Assembly (NCBI GenBank): GCA_030673645.1
Contig: DAOVIO010000038.1
Coordinates: forward strand, 1-27,194
DNA length: 27,194 nucleotides
From: JAGLSB01 sp023135955
Lineage (GTDB): Bacteria > Bacteroidota > Bacteroidia > Bacteroidales > GCA-2748055
Reading direction: 5' to 3'
The notes beneath the pieces are model-generated. The model was not told the origin of the DNA. It ran no database searches and saw only the letters and a list, made by a program, of their open reading frames with translations. This document shows, in pieces, positions 9,301 to 17,582 of the stretch. The translations under genes and the position numbers were made by a program. Position 1 is the stretch's first letter, and the number at the start of each line of letters is the position of its first letter.

Positions 9301-10607
9301 TTAAGCATTACTGGATGCCCTCTCAAAATATTTTCAAGAATATCCCAAACAACGGGATCTTTTCTATCAACAATTTTCTTTGCTGATTTAACAGTTTTAA
9401 CAATGCCTCTTTCAATTAATTTTCGAATAACAAATGGCTTGTATAGTTCAGCTGCCATATCCTTTGGAAGCCCGCATTCATGCAATTTTAATTCTGGACC
9501 AACAACAATAACTGAACGTGCTGAATAATCAACCCTCTTACCTAAAAGATTCTGACGAAAACGTCCTTGCTTACCTTTTAGACTATCGCTCAAAGATTTA
9601 AGAGGTCGATTAGCATCTGTTTTTACTGCATTAGATTTTCTAGAATTATCGAAAAGTGAATCGACAGCTTCCTGCAACATTCTCTTTTCATTTCTGAGAA
9701 TTACTTCAGGAGCTTTAATTTCGATCAATCTCTTAAGTCTGTTATTTCTAATTATCACCCTACGATAAAGATCGTTCAGGTCAGATGTAGCAAAACGGCC
9801 ACCATCCAATGGTACTAATGGTCTTAATTCTGGTGGAATAACAGGGACAACCTTCACAATCATCCACTCAGGACGGTTAACTTTTCTTGAAATTCTGAAT
9901 GCCTCAACAACTTGAAGTCTTTTTAGAGCTTCATTTTTCCTTTGTTGAGAAGTTTCGTTGTTAGCTTTATGACGAAGGTCATAAGATAAACTATCTAGAT
10001 CCAAGCGTTTCAGAAGTTCATATAAACCTTCTGCACCCATACCTGCAACAAATTTATCTGGATCGTTATCATCAAGAAGCTGATTTTCCTTAGGAAGAGT
10101 ATCAAGAATATCAAGATATTCCTCTTCAGTCAGAAAATCCATGTAATTTATTCCATCGATGAGCTTAATACCTGGATTAATTACAACGTATCTTTCGTAA
10201 TAAATTATAGTATCAAGTTTTTTAGTTGGGAGTCCCAGGAGATACCCAATTTTATTAGGCAAAGATTTGAAATACCATATATGAGCTACAGGAACGACCA
10301 GGGAAATATGCCCCATACGTTCCCTTCTAACCTTTTTCTCAGTAACTTCAACCCCACAACGGTCACAAACAATTCCCTTATAACGAATTCTTTTGTATTT
10401 TCCGCAATGGCATTCATAATCTTTAACCGGGCCAAATATCCGCTCACAAAACAAACCATCTCTTTCGGGCTTATATGTGCGATAGTTAATCGTTTCTGGT
10501 TTCAAAACTTCACCGCTCGATCTTTCCAGAATTTCCTCTGGAGAAGCTAGTCCAATTGCGATCTTTGTGAAACTTATGTTGTCTTTCTTATCTTTTCTGA
10601 ATGACAT
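6306..10607 (-). CDS. rpoC: DNA-directed RNA polymerase subunit beta'
   Basis: The 1433-residue protein is the catalytic beta' subunit, close to the E. coli length of 1407. The N-terminal zinc ribbon has Cys66, Cys68, Cys81 and Cys84. The absolutely conserved NADFDGDQM at 470-478 supplies the three Mg-binding aspartates (472, 474, 476). The second zinc site has Cys820, Cys894, Cys901 and Cys904. The bridge helix/trigger loop region and a C-terminal segment ending in PMQISEELES are intact. No frameshift or large lineage insertion is evident. It starts 62 nt after rpoB. That gap contains a weak 5-bp hairpin (10646-10660) with no T-run, so it is unlikely to terminate. The DUF3467 gene follows 12 nt downstream. 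Confidence 0.98.
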   Translation of the reverse strand: MSFRKDKKDNISFTKIAIGLASPEEILERSSGEVLKPETINYRTYKPERDGLFCERIFGPVKDYECHCGKYKRIRYKGIVCDRCGVEVTEKKVRRERMGHISLVVPVAHIWYFKSLPNKIGYLLGLPTKKLDTIIYYERYVVINPGIKLIDGINYMDFLTEEEYLDILDTLPKENQLLDDNDPDKFVAGMGAEGLYELLKRLDLDSLSYDLRHKANNETSQQRKNEALKRLQVVEAFRISRKVNRPEWMIVKVVPVIPPELRPLVPLDGGRFATSDLNDLYRRVIIRNNRLKRLIEIKAPEVILRNEKRMLQEAVDSLFDNSRKSNAVKTDANRPLKSLSDSLKGKQGRFRQNLLGKRVDYSARSVIVVGPELKLHECGLPKDMAAELYKPFVIRKLIERGIVKTVKSAKKIVDRKDPVVWDILENILRGHPVMLNRAPTLHRLGIQSFQPKLIEGKAIQLHPLVCTAFNADFDGDQMAVHLPLGNAAILEAQILMLASHNILNPANGAPITVPSQDMVLGLYYITKSRKSTKERPVNGEGLIFYSPEEVIIAYNEKKVELHAIIKVNISQLNSEGERVEGLIETTVGRVIFNEVVPEEMGYINELLTKKSLRDIIGHVLKKSGTAKTSDFLDDIKNLGFGMAFKGGLSFNLDDVIIPKEKETLVNEGYEQVDEVLMNYNAGFITNNERYNQIIDIWTHTNAKLTTTVMKQLSSDNQGFNSVYMMLDSGARGSKEQIRQLSGMRGLMAKPQKSGSTGSEIIENPILSNFKEGLSVLEYFISTHGARKGLADTALKTADAGYLTRRLVDVSQDVIIQENDCGTLRGLIATAIKKNEEVVETLYERILGRTTVHNVYHPLSGDIIIGAGEEITEEIAYLIEESPIEQVEIRSVLTCESPQGVCGKCYGRNLATGRMVQIGESVGVIAAQSIGEPGTQLTLRTFHVGGTASNITSDSSVTSKYDGVAEIEELRTVAKKDENGKKVDIVIGRLAEFRLVDKNTGISLTTSTIPYGSILYIKPGAEVKKGDLICEWDPYNAVIISEVDGKVAFENVLDGITYRDESDEQTGYKEKVIIETRDKTKNPIIKIASGKDTLKTYNLPVGAHIAVDKDKNVTAGDILVKIPRAVGKSGDITGGLPRVTELFEARNPSNPSVVSEIDGEVSFGKIKRGNREVIIQSRTGEIKKYLVPLSKQILVQENDYVRAGIPLSDGATTPSDILAIKGPTKVQEYIVNEVQEVYRLQGVKINDKHFEVIVRQMMRKVDIVDPGDTKFLEKQVIDKMEFRMENDWIFGKKVVVEPGDSPNLLAGMIITARKLRDENSLLRRKDKTLVESRDAVPATSSQILQGITKASLQTKSFMSAASFQETTKVLNEAAIYGKVDNLRGLKENVIVGHLIPAGTGRRVFENIVVGNKEEYEKLRAESDSPMQISEELES

Positions 10608-10669
10608 ATGCCAATAAATATTTAGTTTAAAACGTCTAAAATTACCGGGATTAATTCCCGTAAAAGAGC

Positions 10670-13600
10670 TTAAACAAGCTTAACACTTAGTCCAAGTCCA
10701 CGCAGTTCGTGCAGCAATACATTGAGTGATTCAGGTATACCGGGTGTCGGCATTGGTTCACCTTTAACTATTGACTCATAAGCTTTTGCACGTCCATTAA
10801 CATCATCGGATTTTATAGTAAGAATCTCCTGCAAGATGTTAGCGGCACCGAAAGCTTCAAGTGCCCATACTTCCATCTCACCAAATCTCTGTCCACCAAA
10901 CTGTGCTTTACCACCAAGTGGTTGCTGAGTGATGAGTGAGTAAGGTCCAATAGATCTTGCATGCATCTTATCTTCAACCATATGCCCTAATTTCAGCATA
11001 TAAATGATTCCGACAGTAGCAGGTTGGTCAAATCTTTCACCGGTTCCTCCATCATACAAATATGTTTTACCATATTCAGGAAGTCCCGCTTTATGAGTAT
11101 ACTCGTTAATTTGCTCAAGTGAGGCACCATCAAAAATTGGAGTTGAAAAAGAGAGGCCAAGGTTTACACCAGCCCAACCAAGTACACTCTCATAAATCTG
11201 TCCGAGGTTCATCCTCGAAGGTACACCCAAAGGATTCAGTACGATATCAACAGGAGTCCCATCTTCAAGGAAAGGCATATCTTCTTGCCTAACAATTTTT
11301 GCAACGATACCCTTATTACCATGTCGTCCTGCCATTTTATCTCCAACTGTAAGTTTTCTCTTTTTGGCAACATATACTTTTGCCAGTCTGATAATTCCTG
11401 TTGGTAATTCATCACCTATGGTAATATTATATTTCTTCCTCTGATAATTTCCTGAAATTTCCTTAGCCTTATTTAGGTAATTATTCAGAAGAGTTCTTAT
11501 GGTCTCATTCTTTTCTTTATCAGTAGTCCATTTAGTTGGGTTAACCGAGCTATAATCTAAATCAACGAGCAATTTTTGTGTGAATTTCACACCTTTTGCA
11601 ATTATATCTTGATTTAGAAAATCTTTTACTCCCTGAGAAGTTTTCCCATTAACAAGTGCAAAGAGCTTATCAACGAGAAGTGCTCTATGATCTTCTATCT
11701 TACGATTAAATTCCTCTTCTATCTTATCAAGAATAGGCTTAGTTCCTGCTTTTGATTTACGATCTTTAATTGATCTGGAGAAGAGTTTCTTATTAATAAC
11801 AACACCAAAGAGAGAAGGTCCGGCTTTTAAGGAAGCATCCTTAACATCACCAGCTTTATCGCCAAAGATTGCCCGAAGAAGTTTTTCTTCAGGTGAAGGA
11901 TCAGATTCACCTTTAGGTGTAATCTTTCCAATCAGTATATCTCCAGGTTTAATTTCGGCACCAATACGGATAAGTCCATTTTCATCCAGATTTTTGGTTG
12001 CCTCTTCACTGACGTTTGGAATATCAGATGTCAGTTCCTCTAGTCCACGCTTTGTATCACGAACTTCAAGAACATATTCATCGATATGAATAGATGTAAA
12101 TACATCATTCTTAACAAGATTTTCAGATACTACAATTGCATCTTCAAAATTATAACCTTTCCAAGGCATGAAGGCAACATTAAGGTTTCTACCAAGTGCT
12201 AATTCACCTGCTTTTGTAGCATATCCTTCTGTAAGGATCTGACCTTCTGTAACTTTCTGACCTTTAACCAAAATTGGATTTAGATTGACACATGTACTCT
12301 GATTAGTTTTTCTGAATTTAGGTAGTTTATACCTTTTAATATCATCATCAAAACTTACAAATCTCTCCTCTTCACTTCTTTCATAACGAATAATAATTTC
12401 GTTTGCATCTACAAATTCAACTACTCCATTTCCTTCTGCAACAACTTGCAATCTGGAATCTTTAGCAACAAGTGGTTCAATACCTGTGCCAACTACAGGA
12501 GCTTGAGGATTGATCAGAGGAACAGCCTGGCGCATCATATTTGATCCCATAAGTGCCCTGTTCGCATCATCATTTTCGAGAAAAGGAATTAATGAAGCAG
12601 CAATAGAAGCAATCTGGTTTGGTGCAACATCCATTAGATCAACACCACTATTTTCAGCAAGAGGAAAGTCACCATTAAATCTGGCTTTTACCTTCTGATT
12701 TACAAAATCACCATTATCTTTAATTGGTGCATTTGCCTGAGCAATTGTTCTTGCTTCTTCTTCTTCAGCACTCAGATAAATAATTCCGGCATGACTAAGG
12801 TCAACTTTTCCTGAATCAACTTTCCTATAGGGTGTTTCAATGAAACCCAGGTTATTGATTTTGGCGTATACACAAAGAGAGGATATTAATCCAATATTTG
12901 GTCCTTCAGGAGTTTCAATAGGACAAAGTCTGCCATAGTGCGTATAATGAACGTCTCTAACTTCGAAACCAGCTCTTTCACGTGAAAGACCACCAGGCCC
13001 CAGTGCTGACATTCTACGCTTGTGGGTCATTTCAGCTAATGGGTTGGTCTGATCCATAAATTGTGAGAGCTGATTTGTCCCAAAGAATGAATTAATAACT
13101 GAAGACAATGTCTTAGAATTGATCAGGTCAATTGGAGTAAATACTTCATTATCCCTAACATTCATTCTCTCTCTTATTGTTCTGGCCATTCTGGCAAGAC
13201 CAACACTGAATTGATTCATCAATTGCTCACCAACGGTTCTAACTCTTCTGTTACTTAAATGATCGATATCATCGACATCTGTTTTAGAATTTATCAATTG
13301 AATGAGATATTTTATAATCTCAATGATGTCCTCTCTGGTTAAAACCTTTTTTTCAGCCCCGGTATTTAACCCCAGTTTTTTATTTAATCTATATCGACCA
13401 ACTTCACCAAGATCATATCTTTTATCTGAAAAGAATAACTTATCGATAACATCTCTTGCAGTAGCATCATCTGGTGGCTCAGAATTTCTTAATTGTCTGT
13501 AAATATGAAGTACAGCTTCTTTCTCTGAGTTACAAGGATCTTTTTGAAGGGTATTGTATATAATAGCGAAATCGATGATACTTTGAGCATCTTTATGAAG

Positions 13601-14482
13601 CAAAATTGTTTTCGTTCCAGAGTCGACAATTTGTTCAATATGCTCTGTTTCAATAGCAGTCTCTCTTTCAATAATTACCTCATTTCTTTCTATTGAAACG
13701 ACCTCTCCAGTATCTTCATCAACAAAATCTTCAACCCAGGTCTTCAAAACGCGGGCAGCGAGTTTTCTGCCTAAAACTTTCTTCAGACCAGTTTTAGATA
13801 CTTTTACCTCTTCAGCAAGATCAAAAATCTCGAGAACGTCTTTATCGCTTTCATAGCCGATAGCACGTAAAAGTGTAGTAACTGGTAATTTCTTTTTTCG
13901 ATCAATATAAGCATACATGACATTATTAATATCAGTAGCAAATTCGATCCATGAACCTTTAAAGGGTATTATTCTTGCGGAATATAATTTGGTTCCGTTT
14001 GCATGAAGGCTTTGTCCAAAAAATACACCAGGTGAACGGTGTAATTGAGATACAACAACTCTTTCAGCACCATTAATGATAAATACACCTCTATTCGTCA
14101 TATATGGAATAGTTCCAAGGTATACATCCTGTATTACAGTATCAAAATCCTCGTGATCGGGATCAGTACAATACAGTTTCAATTTTGCCTTCAGGGGTAC
14201 ACTAAACGTAAGACCCCTTTCAATACACTCCTCAATTGAATAGCGTGGAGGATCAACATAATAATCAAGAAATTCCAGTACAAAATTATTTCTGGTATCA
14301 GAAATTGGAAAATTATCCTGGAAAACCTGATAGAGACCCTCATTTTTCCTATTTTCAGGAGTAGTTTCCAACTGGAAAAACTCTCTGAAAGATTTAAGTT
14401 GAACCTCTAGAAAATCAGGATATTGAAGCTGATTTCTATTTCGAGTAAAACTAATTCTTTGGGTAGTATTCTCTATTGACAT
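10670..14482 (-). CDS. rpoB: DNA-directed RNA polymerase subunit beta
   Basis: The 1270-residue protein is the beta subunit (E. coli 1342; the shorter length fits absence of some lineage insertions). The rifampicin pocket is intact and sensitive-type: Asp477, His487 and Ser492 correspond to E. coli Asp516, His526 and Ser531. Downstream ALGPGGLSRERAGFEVRD and CPIETPEGPNIGLI are conserved, as are KMAGRHGNKG (active-centre lysines) and GGKAQFGGQRFGEMEVWAL near the C-terminus. It starts with ATG at 14482, 116 nt after the rplL stop, and that gap carries a long hairpin that may tune the ratio of ribosomal-protein to polymerase expression. rpoC follows after 62 nt in the usual order. Confidence 0.98.
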   Translation of the reverse strand: MSIENTTQRISFTRNRNQLQYPDFLEVQLKSFREFFQLETTPENRKNEGLYQVFQDNFPISDTRNNFVLEFLDYYVDPPRYSIEECIERGLTFSVPLKAKLKLYCTDPDHEDFDTVIQDVYLGTIPYMTNRGVFIINGAERVVVSQLHRSPGVFFGQSLHANGTKLYSARIIPFKGSWIEFATDINNVMYAYIDRKKKLPVTTLLRAIGYESDKDVLEIFDLAEEVKVSKTGLKKVLGRKLAARVLKTWVEDFVDEDTGEVVSIERNEVIIERETAIETEHIEQIVDSGTKTILLHKDAQSIIDFAIIYNTLQKDPCNSEKEAVLHIYRQLRNSEPPDDATARDVIDKLFFSDKRYDLGEVGRYRLNKKLGLNTGAEKKVLTREDIIEIIKYLIQLINSKTDVDDIDHLSNRRVRTVGEQLMNQFSVGLARMARTIRERMNVRDNEVFTPIDLINSKTLSSVINSFFGTNQLSQFMDQTNPLAEMTHKRRMSALGPGGLSRERAGFEVRDVHYTHYGRLCPIETPEGPNIGLISSLCVYAKINNLGFIETPYRKVDSGKVDLSHAGIIYLSAEEEEARTIAQANAPIKDNGDFVNQKVKARFNGDFPLAENSGVDLMDVAPNQIASIAASLIPFLENDDANRALMGSNMMRQAVPLINPQAPVVGTGIEPLVAKDSRLQVVAEGNGVVEFVDANEIIIRYERSEEERFVSFDDDIKRYKLPKFRKTNQSTCVNLNPILVKGQKVTEGQILTEGYATKAGELALGRNLNVAFMPWKGYNFEDAIVVSENLVKNDVFTSIHIDEYVLEVRDTKRGLEELTSDIPNVSEEATKNLDENGLIRIGAEIKPGDILIGKITPKGESDPSPEEKLLRAIFGDKAGDVKDASLKAGPSLFGVVINKKLFSRSIKDRKSKAGTKPILDKIEEEFNRKIEDHRALLVDKLFALVNGKTSQGVKDFLNQDIIAKGVKFTQKLLVDLDYSSVNPTKWTTDKEKNETIRTLLNNYLNKAKEISGNYQRKKYNITIGDELPTGIIRLAKVYVAKKRKLTVGDKMAGRHGNKGIVAKIVRQEDMPFLEDGTPVDIVLNPLGVPSRMNLGQIYESVLGWAGVNLGLSFSTPIFDGASLEQINEYTHKAGLPEYGKTYLYDGGTGERFDQPATVGIIYMLKLGHMVEDKMHARSIGPYSLITQQPLGGKAQFGGQRFGEMEVWALEAFGAANILQEILTIKSDDVNGRAKAYESIVKGEPMPTPGIPESLNVLLHELRGLGLSVKLV

Positions 14483-14523
14483 TTAAAATATGGGATTATT
14501 TGAACCTAAAACAATAAAATAGC

Positions 14524-14576
14524 AAAAAGCTTTAGGCTTTCTTCAACCATAAAAAAAGGAGAAGAAATCCTAAAGC
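14524..14576 (-). promoter_or_regulatory. long hairpin between rplL and rpoB (attenuator or RNase III site candidate)
   Basis: Two 16-nt arms (14529-14544 and 14561-14576) pair with one internal mismatch, GCTTTAGG plus TTTCTTC against their complements, around a 16-nt loop. On the minus strand the stem is followed by TTTTTGC, a short T-run. It starts 22 nt past the rplL stop. The E. coli rplL-rpoB gap likewise has a partial terminator and an RNase III site. The large loop and five-T tail suggest partial rather than complete termination. Confidence 0.75.
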
Positions 14577-14598
14577 CTAAATAGATTAATTTGTTGTC

Positions 14599-14976
14599 CT
14601 ATTTAAGTTCAACCTCAGCTCCTGCTTCTTCTAATTGCTTTTTGAGTGATTCAGCTTCATCTTTAGTTACACCTTCTTTAACTGGTGCTGGTGCGGAATC
14701 AACAACGCCTTTTGCTTCTTTAAGACCTAAACCGGTAAGTTCTTTTACCATCTTAACGATTTGAAGTTTAGCTCCACCTGGGGCTGTAAGAATAACATCG
14801 AAAGAAGTTTTTTCTTCAGCTGCGGCGCCATCACCACCAGCTGCAGGATCTGCAACTGCAACTGCTGCTGCTGCAGGTTCGATACCATGCTCATCCTTAA
14901 GTATTCCTAGTAATTCATTTACTTCTTTTACAGTTAATTCAACTAACTGATCTGCGAGTACTTTAACGTCTGCCAT
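14599..14976 (-). CDS. rplL: 50S ribosomal protein L7/L12
   Basis: This 125-residue acidic protein forms the ribosomal stalk that recruits translational GTPases. The N-terminal dimerisation helices (ADQLVELTVKEVNELLGIL) are followed by an Ala/Gly-rich hinge at about residues 35-53. The C-terminal domain shows the signature FDVILTAPGGAKLQIVKMV and GLGLKEAKGVVDSAP and ends ...AEVELK. It lies 22 nt after rplJ, in the usual stalk-protein pair, so L10 and L12 are made from one mRNA. The next gene is rpoB, after the hairpin at 14524-14576. Confidence 0.97.
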   Translation of the reverse strand: MADVKVLADQLVELTVKEVNELLGILKDEHGIEPAAAAVAVADPAAGGDGAAAEEKTSFDVILTAPGGAKLQIVKMVKELTGLGLKEAKGVVDSAPAPVKEGVTKDEAESLKKQLEEAGAEVELK

Positions 14977-14998
14977 TTTTATTTAATTTAATAATGTG

Positions 14999-15523
14999 TT
15001 ACGATTCTTGTTTTTCTGATAATGTTTCTAATGCTCCTGCCAATTGGCTTCCGCCTGATGAAAGTGCAGAAATTACTGACTTCATCGGTGACTGGAGTAA
15101 GGAGAGGACATCTCCTATGAGCTCATTCTTAGATTTCAGGCTGGCAAGTAGATCTAACTGATCATCACCAAGATAGATAGACTGTTCAACAAAAGCTGCT
15201 TTGAGAATAGGTTTTTCGTTTTCCTTTCTAAACTCTTTAATAAGTTTAGCCGGAATATTACCTGTTTCACAAAACATTACTGAAGTTGAATCTATAAGTT
15301 TATCGTATAATGGTTCATAATCACCTTCTACTTTCTCCAAGGCTTGTCTAAGGAGTGTGTTCTTAACTACTAGCAAAGTAATATCCTTCTCAAAGCATTT
15401 TCTACGTAGCGAAGAGGTATCTTCAGCGTTTAGGCCGGAGATATCTGCCAGGTAGAAATGACTTGTTGCAGATAATTGTTGCTGCAGTCCTTCGATTATG
15501 GAATTCTTTTCTTCTCTTCTCAT
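14999..15523 (-). CDS. rplJ: 50S ribosomal protein L10
   Basis: The 174-residue protein anchors L7/L12 dimers to 23S rRNA. The N-terminal domain is recognisable from the ADISGLNAEDTSSLRRKC segment and VVKNTLLRQALE. The C-terminal helix that binds L12 is represented by LLQSPMKSVISALSSGGSQL and the final Leu/Glu-rich stretch. The start ATG at 15523 is 29 nt after the rplA stop, which leaves no room for the separate L10 leader found in many bacteria; any L10 autoregulatory site would have to overlap rplA. rplL follows 22 nt later. Confidence 0.96.
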   Translation of the reverse strand: MRREEKNSIIEGLQQQLSATSHFYLADISGLNAEDTSSLRRKCFEKDITLLVVKNTLLRQALEKVEGDYEPLYDKLIDSTSVMFCETGNIPAKLIKEFRKENEKPILKAAFVEQSIYLGDDQLDLLASLKSKNELIGDVLSLLQSPMKSVISALSSGGSQLAGALETLSEKQES

Positions 15524-15552
15524 AATTCTGAGATTTGCGCTTTTAATAAAAT

Positions 15553-16248
15553 TTATTCGTCAACTGCTTTAGTATCCACTTTGATACCTGGACTCATTGT
15601 ACTTGACATAGAGATGCTTTTTAGGTATGTGCCCTTTGCAGAAGTAGGCTTAAGCTTAATAATTATAGCCATAAGCTCTTTTGCATTTTCATTTATTTGT
15701 TCTGCACTAAAAGATACTTTACCAATAGGGGAATGAATAATTCCAAATTTATCTACTTTGAAATCAATCTTACCCATTTTCACATCTGTAACTGCTTTTC
15801 CAATATCCATTGAAACTGTACCACTCTTTGGGTTCGGCATAAGGCCTCTTGGTCCTAAAACTCTACCAAGTTTACCAACTTTACCCATAACAGAAGGCAT
15901 AGTAATAATTACGTCGATATCTGTCCAACCACCTTCAATTTTCTTAATATAGTCGTCCAATCCAACGTAATCAGCTCCTGCTGCTTTTGCCTCCTCCTCT
16001 TTATCGGGGGTGCATAAAACAAGAACTTTTACCTGTTTCCCTGTACCATGAGGTAAAGTTACAACTCCACGTACCATCTGATTAGCTTTCCTGGGATCAA
16101 CACCAAGACGCACATTGAGATCAACAGATGCATCAAATTTTGTGCTTGATATTTCTTTCACCAAGGTAGAAGCTTCAGTAAGAGAGTAAATTTTACCCAA
16201 TTCCAGTTTCTCTATAGCTGACTTCCTGTTTTTTGATAATTTAGTCAT
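15553..16248 (-). CDS. rplA: 50S ribosomal protein L1
   Basis: The 231-residue protein forms the L1 stalk beside the E site. Clear family segments are FDASVDLNVRLGVDPRKANQ, RGVVTLPHGTGK, GLMPNPKSGTVSMDIGKAV and the C-terminal KSISMSSTMSPGIKVD. The length equals that of well-studied L1 proteins. It is 12 nt downstream of rplK. L1 represses its own operon in other bacteria by binding the mRNA leader. Here the only leader-like space before rplK is the 105-nt gap with a hairpin at 16739-16793. Confidence 0.97.
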   Translation of the reverse strand: MTKLSKNRKSAIEKLELGKIYSLTEASTLVKEISSTKFDASVDLNVRLGVDPRKANQMVRGVVTLPHGTGKQVKVLVLCTPDKEEEAKAAGADYVGLDDYIKKIEGGWTDIDVIITMPSVMGKVGKLGRVLGPRGLMPNPKSGTVSMDIGKAVTDVKMGKIDFKVDKFGIIHSPIGKVSFSAEQINENAKELMAIIIKLKPTSAKGTYLKSISMSSTMSPGIKVDTKAVDE

Positions 16249-16260
16249 CGTACTAATTTG

Positions 16261-16704
16261 TTAATTGTTTGAAGGGAATGAACCTTGAATTTCAATTCCC
16301 ATACTCCTTGCAGTTCCGGCTACCATTTTCATTGCAGAATCAACAGTAAAGCAATTCAGGTCAACCATTTTTGCTTCAGCAATTCCTTTAACCTGTTCCC
16401 AGGATATAGTAGCTACTTTCACACGATTTGATTCTGCAGAGCCAGACTTAAGTTTTGCTGTTTCCAACAACTGAACCGCAACCGGTGGAGTCTTAACAAT
16501 AAAATCAAATGACTTATCACTATAAACAGTTATTATTACAGGTAATAATTTACCTGCCTGTTCTTGTGTTCTGGCATTGAACTGCTTACAGAAGTCCATG
16601 ATGTTGACGCCTTTTGCACCCAACGCTGGTCCTACTGGAGGCGATGGATTAGCGGCTCCGCCACGAATCTGTAATTTGATCAAGCCTTGTATTTCTTTTG
16701 CCAT
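16261..16704 (-). CDS. rplK: 50S ribosomal protein L11
   Basis: The 147-residue protein sits in the GTPase-associated centre with the L10-L12 stalk and is needed for factor-dependent GTPase and RelA responses. The N-terminal domain has KLQIRGGAANPSPPVGPALG and GVNIMDFCKQFNART. The C-terminal RNA-binding domain ends with the conserved MVAGTARSMGIEIQG. It is preceded by a 105-nt gap after nusG, the largest between the secE-rplL genes, and is followed by rplA after 12 nt. Confidence 0.97.
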   Translation of the reverse strand: MAKEIQGLIKLQIRGGAANPSPPVGPALGAKGVNIMDFCKQFNARTQEQAGKLLPVIITVYSDKSFDFIVKTPPVAVQLLETAKLKSGSAESNRVKVATISWEQVKGIAEAKMVDLNCFTVDSAMKMVAGTARSMGIEIQGSFPSNN

Positions 16705-16738
16705 GATTTACAATTGTTTTTCAGATTTCCGGTTTTTC

Positions 16739-16793
16739 AATCCTACTTGAATAATATATAGGAAGCATTAAGGGGATATATATTATCAGGATT
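16739..16793 (-). promoter_or_regulatory. leader hairpin in the nusG-rplK gap
   Basis: Outer arms AATCCT (16739-16744) and AGGATT (16788-16793) and inner arms ATAATATATA (16751-16760) and TATATATTAT (16777-16786) are perfect complements. They are separated by a 6/1-nt asymmetric internal loop and closed by a 16-nt apical loop. No T-run follows, so it is not a terminator. Its place about 35 nt before rplK makes it a candidate cis-regulatory or processing structure. Confidence 0.6.
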
Positions 16794-16809
16794 GAATATT
16801 TTTAATAAT

Positions 16810-17361
16810 TTAATTATCTTTTTCAACTTGCATAAAACTTAATTCGAGAGGTGTTTTTCTTCCAAATATTTTCACCATAACTTTAAGTTTCTTTTTCTCT
16901 TCATTCACTTCTTCTATAATTCCAGTAAAGCTGTTGAATGGACCATCTATTACTTTAACAGATTCTCCAACAAAGAAAGGAACATTAATTTCCTCGTCGG
17001 TTGCTGCTAGTTCATCTACTTTTCCAAGAATACGATATACTTCACTCTGGCGTAAAGGGGTTGCTTCTTCTTCTCCCTTTGAGCCGAGAAAACCAATAAC
17101 GTTTGGAATATTTCTTAATATATGAGGAATCTCGCCAACCAGCACTGCTTCGATTAGTACATATCCAGGGAAATAATTTCTTTCTTTACTTATCTTTTTC
17201 CCTTTACGAATCTGATATACTTTTTCTGTCGGAATCAATACTTGTGAAACATAATCCTGTAATTCCAGACGTGATATTTCACTTTCTATATACTCCTTAA
17301 CTTTTTTCTCCTTACCACCTATAGCACGAAGAACAAACCATTTCTTATCGATCTCGCTCAT
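16810..17361 (-). CDS. nusG: transcription termination/antitermination protein NusG
   Basis: The 183-residue protein has the two NusG domains. The NGN domain (about residues 1-115, starting KWFVLRAIGGKEKKVKEYIE) binds RNA polymerase, with the conserved FPGYVLIE strand. The C-terminal KOW domain (FNSFTGIIEEVNEEKKKLKV and IFGRKTPLEL) contacts Rho or ribosomal S10. It starts 9 nt after the secE stop, the usual secE-nusG pairing. The inter-domain linker with DEINVPFFVGESVKVIDGPF leads directly into KOW. No insertion or truncation. Confidence 0.97.
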   Translation of the reverse strand: MSEIDKKWFVLRAIGGKEKKVKEYIESEISRLELQDYVSQVLIPTEKVYQIRKGKKISKERNYFPGYVLIEAVLVGEIPHILRNIPNVIGFLGSKGEEEATPLRQSEVYRILGKVDELAATDEEINVPFFVGESVKVIDGPFNSFTGIIEEVNEEKKKLKVMVKIFGRKTPLELSFMQVEKDN

Positions 17362-17370
17362 TTTGATAAA

Positions 17371-17568
17371 TTAACCTCCAAAAGAACCATAAATTAAACT
17401 GAGGGCATTCTGGAAACCGTAGTCCATAATCCAGATTAACAGAGAAATTATACCAGTAGCAATCATAACTACAACTGCACTATTTTGCAATTCTTTCCAT
17501 GTAGGCCAGGTTACTTTATGGATTAGTTCATTAAAAGATTCTTGAAAATAATTTTTAATTTTTCTCAT
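17371..17568 (-). CDS. secE: preprotein translocase subunit SecE
   Basis: The 65-residue, single-span SecE stabilises SecY in the inner membrane. The amphipathic helix KNYFQESFNELIHKVTWPTW, with the hallmark KVTWPT, precedes one transmembrane helix at about residues 36-56. This is the short form used by most bacteria other than enterics. The frame stays open upstream through the tRNA-Trp gene, but the ATG at 17568-17566 is the only sensible start because it begins right before the amphipathic helix. It is 14 nt after tRNA-Trp and 9 nt before nusG. Confidence 0.95.
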   Translation of the reverse strand: MRKIKNYFQESFNELIHKVTWPTWKELQNSAVVVMIATGIISLLIWIMDYGFQNALSLIYGSFGG

Positions 17569-17582
17569 TTCGAATGGGTTTG

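Noticed and set aside
10646..10660. Hairpin between rpoB and rpoC as a terminator
   Set aside because: Only a 5-bp stem with no T-run; too weak to terminate.
13005..13090. Possible rifampicin-resistance changes in rpoB
   Set aside because: The positions equivalent to E. coli Asp516, His526 and Ser531 are wild type; the other differences look like normal lineage variation.
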